Positions 10,288 through 20,042 of a stretch of 31,499 nt of DNA are shown here, one piece after another (the stretch's first letter is position 1; every line of letters begins with the position of its first letter). Origin of the DNA: Sperchopsis tessellata. Taxonomy: Eukaryota; Arthropoda; Insecta; Coleoptera; Hydrophilidae. The stretch spans positions 1 through 31,499 of the forward strand of contig JAWQRN010000320.1 of assembly GCA_033557685.1 (NCBI GenBank). Reading direction: 5' to 3'. A program made the translations under genes and the position numbers. The notes under the pieces were generated by a model. The model was not told where the DNA came from. It did no database searches and saw nothing but the letters and a program-made list of their open reading frames with translations.

Positions 10288-11492
10288 TCGGTTTGACCAA
10301 AAATTAATTGAGAATTTTTCTAATAGATGGACATATATATCTTGAAATGCAAATAACTTCATTATAAACCGTAAATTCATTTTGTAATTGGCAGATTGTC
10401 GGTCAAGCTTGTTTTAGAAAAAGAAAGTGCACGATTTCGTTAACAATTGTTTTTTTGTTGTTGATTTCAAAATGAAAAATCAAAAAGAACATGTTCGTTA
10501 CATTTTGCTGTATTACTTCCGAAAAGGAAAACAACTCTGTGCAAGATCATAAAAAACTTATGTGATGTGTATGGCGAAGATACCTTAAAACTACGGCAGT
10601 GGTGTTAAAGATGCACCACGCTCAGGAAGGCTAATTGAAGTTGATTATGACAAATTAAAGGCGTGTCGAATAACGACACGAGAGATTGCTGATAATCTTA
10701 ATATATCGAAATCGAACGTTGAAAACCATTTAAAATAACCTGGATACGTTAATAAGCTCGATAATTGGGTATTACATGAGTTCAAAGAAATTTGTCACTA
10801 AGCGCATGGAAATCTGTGATTATCTATTGAAACTTGATGAAAACGATCCATTTTTGAAAAGTATGATAATAGGCAATGAAAAATGGATAGTCAATGTCGA
10901 ATGAAAAAGATCGTGGAGTAATTATGATGAACTTATTCAAAGCACCTCAAAAGCAGATATTCACGAAAGGAAGGTTGTGCTGTCTGGTGGGATTCAAAAG
11001 TATTGTGCATTTTGAGCTGCTTCCAAGGAACCAAACCATATACTGTCGTCAACTGAAAAAATTAAATGAAGGAATCAAACAGTCTCGAAAGATTGGTCAA
11101 TCGTAAAGGTGTTAAATTTCACCATGGTAACGCTAGACCACATACTAGTTTGGCCACCCGTCAAAAATTACTGCAGCTTGGATGGAATGTGCTACCACAT
11201 CTCCCATATTCGCCAGATCTGGCACCATCAGACTATCATTTGTTTCGTTCTTAGCAAAACGCCTTGAATGATAAAACCTTCACTGCTTATGAGGATATAA
11301 AATTGTTATTGGCACTGTTTTTTGTCGGTTGTATATTAAACCCTCGGCACGGAATCATGAAGTTGCCTGAAAGATGGCAAAAGGTAATCGAACAAAATGG
11401 ACAATATATTTTAAATAAAGTATTTGTTTCCCACGAAAACTTCGCCTTTCATTTATACAAAACAAAACGCAATTACTTTTTGGCCAACCCAA
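10288..11492 (+). mobile_element. mariner element, near full length, with both TIRs
   Basis: An element of about 1.2 kb, the usual mariner size. The left terminal repeat starts at 10288 with TCGGTTTGACCAAAAATTAA. The right end, read in reverse complement from 11492, starts TTGGGTTGGCCAAAAAGTAA. The two agree at most of the first 25 positions and give the irritans-type GGTTGGCCAAAAAGTAATTG end. A TA dinucleotide sits directly outside each end (10286-10287 and 11493-11494), as expected for the target-site duplication. The arms have diverged, with more changes on the left, which points to an old copy. Confidence 0.9.
10472..11443 (+). pseudogene. mariner transposase (DD34D), inactive
   Basis: It starts MKNQKEHVRYILLYYFRKGK at ATG 10472, the canonical start of this subfamily, and ends near 11443 after IMKLPERWQKVIEQNGQYI. 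Ordered blocks include the two HTH regions (DAPRSGR-like at about 10608-10630 and TTREIADNLNISKSNV-like at about 10674-10720), a WVLHEF-like linker near 10770, FLKSMIIGNEKWIV at 10852-10893, LLPRNQTI near 11022, GVKFHHGNARPHTSLATRQK at 11109-11168 and YSPDLAPSDYHLF at 11207-11245. Two of the three catalytic aspartates are changed: GDE reads GNE near 10874, and HHDNA reads HHGNA near 11122. The third, in SDYHLF, is retained. A stop follows FRS at about 11252-11254, and there are frameshifts and in-frame stops elsewhere. It cannot be active. Confidence 0.92.
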
Positions 11493-11503
11493 TACCTACG
11501 TAA

Positions 11504-11885
11504 ATTTAAATATAGATCGCCAAGTATTAAAACAACATTGCACAAAACCGTTGTTAGGTTAACTAACTGTAATATCTGATATAATTGCGAAAATCTAAAA
11601 TATAAATATATAGTATTAATTAATATAGGTACTAAATAGAATACTAAATTTAAATCTGAAATTTTGTACAATATACATGGCAGAGCAAATACACATGCAA
11701 CAAATAATTAAACGGATTAATAAATTAGCATGAATAAATATGCAGTAGTTAATAATTAATTATGTAAGTTAACGTCCACGGCCTATCAAAATCCTGAGAA
11801 TGGTTACTCCCTTGCGTTTTCTTGAGTCTATGCTATGCAAGCTTCGACCAGCCGAAATAATACTCAATGGCGTTTCGCCCGAAAC
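11504..11885. other. AT-rich non-coding stretch
   Basis: No gene recognised. The sequence becomes GC-richer from about 11770, approaching the promoter-like module. Confidence 0.5.
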
Positions 11886-11893
11886 CCCCACCA

Positions 11894-12010
11894 CATTTGA
11901 GCCCCAGCCAATAAGAGACAGACTGAGTCCCAGTCAATCTGAGTCCCAATCAATAGGAATGAAGCGCACGGATATAAAACTTGGCGGATAGTTGATTTCT
12001 AGTCAGTAAC
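11894..12010 (+). promoter_or_regulatory. Promoter-like module: CCAAT-like triple repeat, TATA box, initiator
   Basis: Three related ~16-base units occur between 11894 and 11953: TTGAGCCCCAGCCAAT, CTGAGTCCCAGTCAAT and CTGAGTCCCAATCAAT. The last two are in direct tandem and each ends in a CCAAT-like word. Next comes TATAAAA at 11973-11979, and TCAGT at 12003-12007, the arthropod initiator, with its A 32 bases after the first T of the TATA box. That spacing is canonical for RNA polymerase II. Downstream, at 12115-12165, is a Penelope-type end motif in the same orientation, so this is probably the promoter-bearing end of a Penelope-like element. A retroviral-type LTR or a host promoter remains possible. 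Confidence 0.55.
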
Positions 12011-12074
12011 TTTATTTTCACTCAGTATACCTTTTTATGATTATTCCTAGTCAGACGATACGTAACATATCTAA

Positions 12075-12170
12075 GAGCTGCATGGCTTGATAATGTTATA
12101 TGGTACGGTGTACGAAACGTCGACACGAAAAACCAACACACAGTTATTTCCCGGAAAACCTGAAATAGGT
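12075..12170 (+). repeat. Penelope-type end motif copy
   Basis: Contains GAAACGTCGACAC at about 12115-12127, CAACACACAG at about 12136-12145 and TTTCCCGGAAAACCTGAA at about 12148-12165, parallel to the 7.3-kb copy. A CTTGATAATG block lies upstream, as at 7.3 kb. It is preceded by the TATA/initiator pair at 11973/12005. In the 24.3-kb copy a TATA/initiator pair also precedes the motif, supporting a shared layout. Confidence 0.6.
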
Positions 12171-12174
12171 AATA

Positions 12175-13040
12175 ATTGTTATTATTTATTTATTTTTGTT
12201 CGATTTTGAATATTATTTTCAGAATTGATGTTTTTATTTTGTTGCTAGACCAAAATGATTCATACGCCATATATCTACGAAATTACTTAGATAAACCTTT
12301 CTATAACTACCAAGATCTTAATTTGTAGGGTAGAGTTTATATCGGCTCAAGACCGCCTGAAAATAGTAAAACGGTCTAGACCTAGTAGAAGGTTAACAAT
12401 CGTACCAGTGCTATCCTATCGAGGTTATACATTTTGTATAATAATAAAAATAACATTTTTTCCTTCTTTCAACAGAATACAATAATTTGTTATTGTTTTA
12501 TATATCCCCTTTCCTATGAAATATTATACAAATAGGTATTTGCTTCTGTATGTGTCTACTAGCATTATTGCTAGTCCTGAGTTTATAGTATATGGATATG
12601 TATTTTCCTGTTCGTAAAATTAAACCGAAAATGTATTTAGTGTAACCCGTTTAAGGGTCGGTTATGCCATATTATATAGAGGAAAGTACTTCATATTTAC
12701 AGGAAAATTTGAAAAATGCATTTTATTAATAATACCATTAAGTCCCTAATCATGGTTATCGTTGATATTTACCACTTTGGGCGCAAATATAAGGGACTTT
12801 CAAATTCAAACGGATTATGTCCTAGCATAAAAGGTGACTCACGGTATAGATAAACATCCTATGGGATACTATTTGAAAAATAAATGTTCGATTAATCTAT
12901 TGACAATTGTAAAGGAGTTTGGAAATATTGCAAGCTTTCTACTAAATATAGATAAAACATGTCTTGTTTACTCAATTTCATTGAAAAACTACAACAAACC
13001 AAAATAAGACAAGCATAGTAATAGGGTTCTATGCACGCTT
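12175..13040. other. Unassigned AT-rich stretch
   Basis: No confident family. Around 12895-12975 the translation contains an INLLTIVKEFGNIASFLLNI-like string followed by DKT. This is reminiscent of the NI.KT segment after the RT active site in some LINEs, but no palm motif accompanies it. Everything else is unrecognised. Confidence 0.4.
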
Positions 13041-13193
13041 TTTTAACTAAATATAATAGTTTTCAAGTTCTAAAATTGAGAAGTAATCTATATTCGGAAA
13101 ATACAACTAGCAACACACACATTTTCATAAAAGTCGAAAAGTGTAAACAAATATATTATTTGCTTAGAAACATGCGAAACTGTACGCTCCTCG

Positions 13194-13227
13194 GCTCTGG
13201 ACGATCGTTTTGTCTTTTAACACATCC
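13194..13227 (-). ncRNA. Decayed hammerhead ribozyme (minus copy)
   Basis: This is the reverse complement of the core region of the plus-strand ribozyme. Stem II (GUU-AAAA-GAC), the C-GAUC-G stem-loop III, the UC cleavage site and the 3' strand of stem I (CAGAGC) are kept. GAAA has become AAAA, CUGAUGA is disrupted (GGAUGUG), and the 5' strand of stem I is deleted. The 3' stem I strand here would pair fully with the GCUCUG of the other copy, whereas the plus copy has a G-U pair at that step. Confidence 0.75.
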
Positions 13228-13497
13228 TTAGATCGATATTATTGTATAACACACACTAGTAAAACCAAGTTGTAAATTTGAAACGCTGTCTTTATTCGGC
13301 AACTACAACAAGCAACAGCAAGTTCAGATCAAATAATTTTTTTATTTACATTTTTCGACATTTTATGAAAATGTTTAAAACATGCCGGTCTTGTGTTGCT
13401 AGTTGTAGTTGCTGAATATAATGGTGTTTCAATTATACAACTTGGTATTTTACAGTAATATCGAACTGAATATGTAATATCGGGCACTTTTCGACTA

Positions 13498-13538
13498 GCT
13501 CTGCTGATGAGTTAAAAGACGAAACGATCGTCCGGAGC
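13498..13538 (+). ncRNA. Type I hammerhead self-cleaving ribozyme
   Basis: All conserved elements are present in order. Stem I 5' strand GCUCUG is at 13498-13503 and the core CUGAUGA at 13504-13510. Stem II, GUU/GAC with loop AAAA, is at 13511-13520, with its first pair G-C as required. The core GAA is at 13521-13523. Stem III is minimal: A13524 pairs U13531 and C13525 pairs G13530, around loop GAUC. H17 is C13532, and the stem I 3' strand CGGAGC is at 13533-13538. Stem I pairs over six positions, five Watson-Crick plus one G-U. Predicted cleavage is after 13532. The two-pair stem III is typical of hammerheads in Penelope-like elements and animal retrozymes, which are thought to act as dimers. 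I identified it by manual folding; activity is inferred. Confidence 0.85.
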
Positions 13539-13589
13539 GGAGGGAGGCACAGTTTCACATGTTTCAGATCAAATAATTTTTTGTATACC

Positions 13590-16060
13590 TCTCTCAGTTT
13601 ATATTATTTATAAATGTTAGCACTGCATAGGCGCCTCCTAAATTCCTTTATTGTGTCCCATGTCTAACTAAGAGTAGGATAAGAAAGTTGATTGGTTTCA
13701 AAAAATATAGTCTTAACTGAAATAGCGCTAGGCTAAATGGGTTATGCCAAGGCCAACCAAATTAAATATTGAACAAAAAAAATAGAACTGGAGGGCATAT
13801 CTTGTGTAAGCGACCTACCGTGTTAAAGAATATTCTATAACTATAATTTTCAAGAGATATTTTAAACATTTTAACTCATCCTATTTAATTTGTAAATTAA
13901 TCGTTAAATTTATGAATAATAGCAATTAACAATATGCAACAGCAATGCTTTCCCGTATGTACGGTTCCATATACTTGTCCACAATTGCAAGAGTTGCAAA
14001 GAGATTAAAACAATTTTCCTATTATACAGATGTATGTATTTGACATTTGAAATTGTTTAAATATTTTCGTGAATAATTGTGCAAAATTACATGATTATGA
14101 TACTTAAATTAGAAAAATCGTTACATAGACCTAGACATAGAAAAACTTCCCTTCAAAGAAAATATTATTGACGAATAAAAGTATGGTTGCAGTTCAACAC
14201 AATCTATATGAGATTGGGATTAGATATACTTTTACACAAAATGTAATTTACTAATGAAAAATAAATAGCATTTTATATTCTTGTGTTCAATGCGTTCCTG
14301 GGTTCGTATGTTTAATATCTTTTTGGGCCAATTTTATATGTCTTGCTAGTATTTCTGTGTCCACCGAAGTGAATTTTGTGTTCGTTCAAGACTGCAAAAA
14401 AAAAGCTGAGTTGAACGAGGCTTGAATTTTGATATTATCGCCGAAAATGGTAAGGGATATCCTCTTCATTCTAGTTCCACCCTTGATGAGATGAGAGGTT
14501 ATGTACTATTGTCAGTTTGCACCAGTGTGATTTGCAACTAGTGGTGTTGCAGATTATTCATATTAGCTGTTGAGTGATGTATTGTATTCTTGTTACTTAG
14601 AATTTATTGTTACTAATGTTTTCAACCTACAGTTTATAATTAAAAATCAAATTGATAGAAAAATGAATGCTCCTCATATTCAATATTTTTGTATTCAACA
14701 CTTAGCTAGCTATTTAGGCTTGGCTTTTGTTTTCATAATATTAGCAACTTCCCGTATGTATAAGTACATAGGAATATATTTACCATGCCGGCAATTACCA
14801 TAGTATGTCTAGTTTAATGATTTAATGAATTAAATCACTCTCTTGGCTTGAAGGTTTTTTATTATTTTACATTTATATTTTCCGCCAAATATTTCAGTAG
14901 GCGTATGTAGTTGATCACTTTGCCTACCTTTGATGTAAAATTTGAAGACATCTCTGTATTCGTAATGAAAGCCGCCTCTAAACTACAAAAGTTGCACCAC
15001 GAACACGTAACTTACAAAAGAACTGAAAAATCGTGATAAACATATTCCTATTCAATAAATGGTGATGTAATATTTTTTTATTAGCACTATCTGTTCAACT
15101 TAAACCAATAAACAAAGAGTTCCATTGTTCAACGTTAGGAACATTTACAATAGAATCTTTTAGTACCCGAACACAAAGGGTATTTCGGTAGCGCACTTGT
15201 CGAGAACACAACACTTATTGTTAAGGTACTCTTAAAGAAATAATGGTATTTTTATTATTGAGGTTCGGTCATGACACACTCCCTGAGTATTTAATTATTC
15301 TACAGTTATGTGAATCTAAACCACAACACAAATGAACGCACTATTCATAACCTGGAATGTATATTATTGAAGATGCTATCCATACATCTAGCATTGAATA
15401 ATGAGAAAAAAAAACGAAGAATAATACTATACTACCTGGTTTAAGTTCCATTTGTACAAACTTTAAACTGATGAAAGACGAAAGATAACCAAAAAACAAA
15501 GATTAGTTTAAAAAAACTAGATGTTCGTCTTTATTACGCTTCACATTGTTAAGATATTACAGGACAAAAGCTGGTTATGGTAAAGGATTTTTGTTATATA
15601 TGAATATTGATGCCGAACTTGTATTACGACTACTTCAAACCAATTAAATAAACCGTCAAAGTAGTTGTAATTGGATATGTCCTACCTACATATGTGTTTT
15701 CCAATTTCTAAGAAAAACTATAAATACACGCCCTTGCTAATTTCTTCCGGGGATGCGATATTTCGGCTTAAACTATTAGCTTTAAGTCGACATCCTGCAG
15801 TCTCCGAAAGAAGTTCATGAGCGGTTAAAAATAACTATAACACTGGAAGCACCCTCAGAAGATAGAGAAAATTTCTAGAAAATGTTGCAAAATCAACATG
15901 TGAATAAACCTTCATTGTTCAAAACCGCAACACTTTCTGGTTTAGGTTCCAGAAATGCTGAGATCACTGATAAGCCTTTAGTGTAACGTTTGAAGTTCAT
16001 GGCAGAAGTGTTACTGTTGATATACTTCTAGACGACTGATGATTTTTTTTTAGCGTTTCT
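13590..16060. other. Long unassigned non-coding stretch
   Basis: No confident gene or family in about 2.4 kb. The frame at 14570-14803 (77 codons) has no resemblance to known proteins. A small inverted repeat joins AAAGACGAA near 15475 and TTCGTCTTT near 15528. The words CTGATGA and GAAA occur near 15468-15484 but cannot form a hammerhead (see rejected). Confidence 0.45.
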
Positions 16061-16064
16061 CCAT

Positions 16065-16630
16065 TTTTAGCCCTCAACAACATGGTTTTTGAAGGGCAAG
16101 AGCATAGAGACGGCAATGTTCGATTTTACAAATTATATCATGAAGGCCCTAGAACGCAAACAACTGTCTTTGGGCATATTCATTGACTTGTCACGTGCTT
16201 TTAACTATATGAATCATGACCTTCTGCTTGCCAAGCTTGGTAGGTATGGCGTACGTGGTCGTGCGCTGGACTAGATTCACTCCTAGGTTGGACGTGAGCA
16301 CCAAATTCTTTTGCGTGATGGTGTAGAAGATGCTATTTCCTCTATAAGGCGTGCAAGTCTTTTGAGGGTTCCGTAAGGTAGTATTTTGGCCCAACTGCTG
16401 TTTGCTCTTTTCACAAATGATATCCTCAGTATTGCAGCTGGGAGCTCTAACTCAATAAAAATTGTGAACTATGCTGATGATACAAATCTTCTCATCTACT
16501 CCGAAAATTTCCCAGAGTTGATAAGGCAGAGTGACGACTTTTATTCTGCGATAAAGGAGTAGTTTGAACAGAATGGTTTCTCTTTCAATGAGGGGAAGAT
16601 GAACTGTGTTTTGTTTAACAACTTAGCACT
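16065..16630 (+). pseudogene. Non-LTR retrotransposon reverse transcriptase relic (jockey/CR1-type)
   Basis: Copy of the RT palm that in a live element copies the element's RNA at the target site. It reads through nearly one frame from about 16083: GFLKGKSIETAMFDF, then ALERKQLSLGIFIDLSRAFN with the first catalytic Asp at codon 16185-16187, LLLAKLGRYGVRG, HQILLRDGV, VP-stop-GSILAQLLFALFTNDI, and NYADDTNLLIY with YADD at 16470-16481. It ends in an EGKMNCVLFNN block near 16625. Both active-site motifs are intact. The three stops are each one transition from a conserved codon: TGG to TAG at 16272 and 16560, and CAA to TAA at 16374. Endonuclease and 5' regions are missing. This looks like a comparatively young, 5'-truncated LINE copy. 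Confidence 0.9.
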
Positions 16631-16639
16631 TCATGTTCT

Positions 16640-18600
16640 CGATAGGCGATATGTTATAAATCATGATTGTTTAAATTTTTTTGTTTTGTTTCATAGACGT
16701 CATTCATACAGGCTACTGTCAACTGAATAAAGGCTATTCTTATTCTTATATGACATACTTCGAGACTTTTTGTTTATGAGACTCCGTGTCTAAAACAGAG
16801 ACATTATAGTAATCAGGAAGAAGGCCAATAGAGATGGAGTGGAATGGAATACCACAAAAACATGTAATCAGTTTTATATCTGGTTTATGCGAGTAAAGAC
16901 GACTTTTTAGTCTCAAGCCTATTTGCAAACACCACAATTGAAAACCGGGATTTTGTAAACAACACTGCCTTTTAAAAGAAGAGGGTCCTTGAATTTTAAG
17001 AAAAAATTAATATCAAGGGTGATGTCATTATCAGAAATGAAAATGTAAAGTTACTTTAACATAAATTTAGTATGTGGAGAAAGTAGGGTAAACCGCAACG
17101 TCTAAAGGGTTCAACTGGAGAAGGATTTGGTGCGATAACAAAGTATGAATTTGTATTAGTTTCGGGAAAACTACCTCCAGTGAGCGAGGAGCCGAAAAAA
17201 TTCGGACACGAATTGTCTTTGAACATAACAAAAAGCTATTTTAAGTTTTTATGTATGAAAGAAATTTTGAAAATTCTATTGTTTATACGTATGACCAATC
17301 AAGTTCGATCGTTTTGTCGATACGACAGACAAGACAACTTCGTTAATTTATCGATTTTCATAGTTTCATCCCCATATTCTCACACCATCTCATCCGAAAT
17401 GGTTTTAATACTCTTGCTCGATAAGCCGATGTGCCAATTTTCAGTTCAATAGCTCATATACGTAAGAATTAACATCTGAAATTAATATAGAGACACAAGG
17501 GCTAAATGTTAGCAAAAAAATTGTAAAATGTACCTATGATATTAAATGTAATACATTTCTACGGTTATTATCTATATGAATGTTCTTTCCAGGTGGAAAC
17601 AACATTCAAATGGTAGTTAAGTTAGGAGGAAAATGTGCAAATGTAAATACAAATTAAACTATACTAAAAATTAATATTACTTAGCCAGCAGTGCCAACAG
17701 GCAGTTGTGTTAGCAGACAGTTGTACCGGCGACCGCTGCCAGTTATTCCAATATTAACACATTAGTGGATAACGTTCGTTTTATCGGACGTTAGTTATTG
17801 AACTTTTTCTATGGTGCTGACTTGTGTTACAGGAGTTCAGCAGCTGGCTTCATGTTGTTATACAACCTCACTTTCTATTACATGTTATGTTAAGCGTGGA
17901 AAAATAAATTAATTAAATTTCTAAAAAAATCACCTTTATGAACTTCATCCACTAATCGGTTATTAAATAGGGTATTTTATCAAATTGGGAATTTCCAAAA
18001 TTATTAAGTAAACAAATGCCACGAATTTATGTAAAATGTTTATAAATATTAATACACTTTCAATGCTTCTAGGGTTCATAGGAGAAAAAAAAATTATAAA
18101 AACTGTAATATGAAATTGAAGATAGTATTTAAAGTTGCTACTGCTACATCCCCACTTCAAACAGCTCACTTGCAAAAGTATTCGTTAACCGCGGATGAAT
18201 TTTTCAAATTAACTTTCACAAATCCCAGGTATAGTTTACTGTTAAGTATTTTCTTCCCACTAAGACATTAATAACATGTCTGATGTTATCAAAGGCATCA
18301 CATGTTTACTAAATTTGTAAGTAACAAAAAAACGTAGTGGGTATCATATTTGTCAAATATATACACATAAATACAATATTGGGTAAAATTAAAGCAACTT
18401 CTAATATTCTAATATAAACTAAAATAATATTTTCAAAAATTGTTATGTTTTGTATTCAATTGATTTAAGTCAAACATATATAAACTATTAACAAAAAAAT
18501 TTTCACGTGTTCATTTTTAAATATTTTGAAAGTGACAAATGTAAAGTAGCTTTTTACTAAACTGTCATTTGATGTGAATATTTCTTGCAGAAAACTTTAC
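16640..18600. other. Unassigned stretch
   Basis: No confident gene. Around 17185-17205 there is a small perfect hairpin, CCGAA and TTCGG with an AAAA loop, inside a GC-richer patch, followed by a 90-codon open frame (17180-17452) resembling no protein I know. Around 17685-17760 another GC-richer patch contains repeated CAG/GGCAG words. These may be eroded transposon ends. Confidence 0.4.
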
Positions 18601-18689
18601 AAATCTGTTAAAAAGCATAAATGTGAGGGTTGTTCACTAGATAGATTTATGGAATTATTTTAAAGCGCCGAAAAACAATATGAAATAAG

Positions 18690-18961
18690 TAATCGTTGAA
18701 TGGCTTATATTTCAATTGTATCAAAAACTATTAAAGATTTTCGAAATCGTGATGTTGTAGTAAACATGAAACGTGGTGGTTGTCTTCGAAAAACAAGTCA
18801 GATAGTTGAGAAGAACATTAAAATCATAAGAGATAAAGAGTTAACGTCCAGCTAAAAAACCTTTGTTATCTGAAGGAAAAAACAAAACAGCATGGTTGGA
18901 GTTTGCTTATAAACACCTCAATTGTATAACAAAAAACTGGGAGAAGGTTATTTTTAGTGAC
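18690..18961 (+). pseudogene. Tc1-like transposase, first half (interrupted)
   Basis: The translation contains SIVSKTIKDFRNRDVVVNMK followed by RGG, the HTH-to-linker region of a Tc1-type transposase. After a deletion comes RPAKKPLLSEGKNKTAWLEF, then AYKHLN and NWEKVIFSD at the end, matching the (A)KKPLLS..NK.ARLEFAKKHLNW...W..V.FSDE pattern. The reading stops exactly after the catalytic Asp codon GAC (18959-18961), where a foreign LINE sequence begins. The continuation, ETKFSLNKSDI, resumes at 20043, so the two halves are one transposase split by a nested insertion. Confidence 0.85.
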
Positions 18962-20042
18962 CACCCCTTACCACCTGAGGGAATACTAGTACCAAAGCAA
19001 ACGGATGGATACTATACAATCATAGCAACACTCGTGTATATATTATTCAACACCCTGATTCACCAACCTACAGGCCTTAAAATAACCGTACCCCAGGTAT
19101 TAGAGACCTAGTAATCACCTCAGATGTTAACATTACTCCACCTACAGCACCTAACCTTCTTGATTCCGATCATTTACCTATCATTTATACCATCCTTAAT
19201 ATTCCTACAATTCTCAGACCTGATTCACACATCCTCAATTATGCAAGAGCTAACTGACAGCTGTACCGGGACTACATAAACACCAACATTACACTTACAC
19301 AAATCCTTGGTAAAGAACTACACATCCAACGAGCGATTTGTACACTCACGGAGCTCATTCAGGAAGCAGAATGGGAATCCATCCCAAGAAGAACTCAGGA
19401 GTACAAGAAGGAAGAAATCCCGGACTACATCAAGGATGCCAACCACGAGAAGAACAGACTTCGCAGAAAGCATCAGAGAACCAGGATAGAGAAAGATCTG
19501 CTCAGGAGGAACTATGCTTCACACTATATTAGAATACTACTCAATGAGGTAAGAAACGAAAGATGACAGATCAGGATAGATGGACTCCAAGGAAACAGTA
19601 TCGTTAAGGTAGCAAATGCCTTAACGAAGAAGAAGACCACCACCCCCCCACTCAATGGAGAAAGAGTTCACACAGACAAGAGGAAGGCGAAAGCACTAGC
19701 GGACAACTTCGAGATGATCCACTACACAACCTAAGACGAGGAGGACCCTGACCACGAGAGAAAAGTCAGAGCCACTGTCAACGCCTTCATGCAGGACATC
19801 GACTGCCGCAGAGGAGATTTATCTAGGACCACCCAGAAGAATGTGCTTAGCCGCCAAGCAGAGACAACCCCAATGAAGACCTTGTTTAAATAAATTATCA
19901 GAAGATTGTTTTGGTTGTTTCATCTTAGGAACTATATTAGATTAGATGACTTACTTAGCTAGGTATCACAGTAGGTTAAGTACGGAATACATGAATTGTA
20001 TATACTTAAGTTATTAACAATAAATATTTTCAAATCAAAATA
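18962..20042 (+). mobile_element. Internally deleted jockey-like LINE inserted in a Tc1 element
   Basis: The first third encodes the end of an apurinic-type endonuclease domain: IIQHPDSPTYRP, then RTPGIRDLVITSDVNITPP and LLDSDHLPIIYTI. The SDHLP motif is the catalytic C-terminal hallmark. An N-terminal RT-linker region follows (NYARANW at about 19230, then a long Arg/Lys/Glu-rich stretch). At about 19790 the sequence jumps from the linker (VNAF) to the extreme C-terminus (DLSRTTQKNV, RQAETTPMKTLFK), leaving out the whole RT palm. Comparison with the second copy at 29.6-31.1 kb shows about 1.1 kb missing. The 3' end is a short UTR finishing AACAATAAATATTTTCAAAT, nearly identical in the second copy. 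No target-site duplication is obvious. Confidence 0.85.

Larger units (their letters stand above)
13047..13582. repeat. Head-to-head pair of ~240-bp hammerhead-bearing repeat units
   Basis: The right copy is on the plus strand, about 13323-13582: the same 20-base word (TTCAGATCAAATAATTTTTT) occurs at 13323 and 13563, giving a repeat period of exactly 240 bp. The left copy is in reverse orientation, about 13320 down to 13047. Its own internal repeat (ATTCGG...TACAAC.AGCAAC at 13092-13114 and 13293-13315) has a 201-bp period, because about 40 bp just upstream of its ribozyme core is deleted. The two copies form long arms (about 13140-13320 against 13390-13582) that can fold back on each other. 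Each copy therefore holds slightly more than one unit, as expected of pieces cut from tandem arrays or of reverse-transcribed circular or concatemeric RNA. No open frame of note is inside. Confidence 0.85.

Noticed and set aside
12895..12975. LINE reverse transcriptase fragment (INLLTIVKEFGNIAS...DKT)
   Set aside because: The resemblance is to one short segment only, with no palm motif or flanking blocks; too weak to annotate.
15330..15370. AP-endonuclease start of a LINE (ALFITWNV-like)
   Set aside because: A single TWNV match without the following conserved residues; easily chance.
15468..15490. CTGATGA followed closely by GAAA, a possible hammerhead core
   Set aside because: Only five bases separate the two boxes, so no stem II can form, and stems I and III have no complements.
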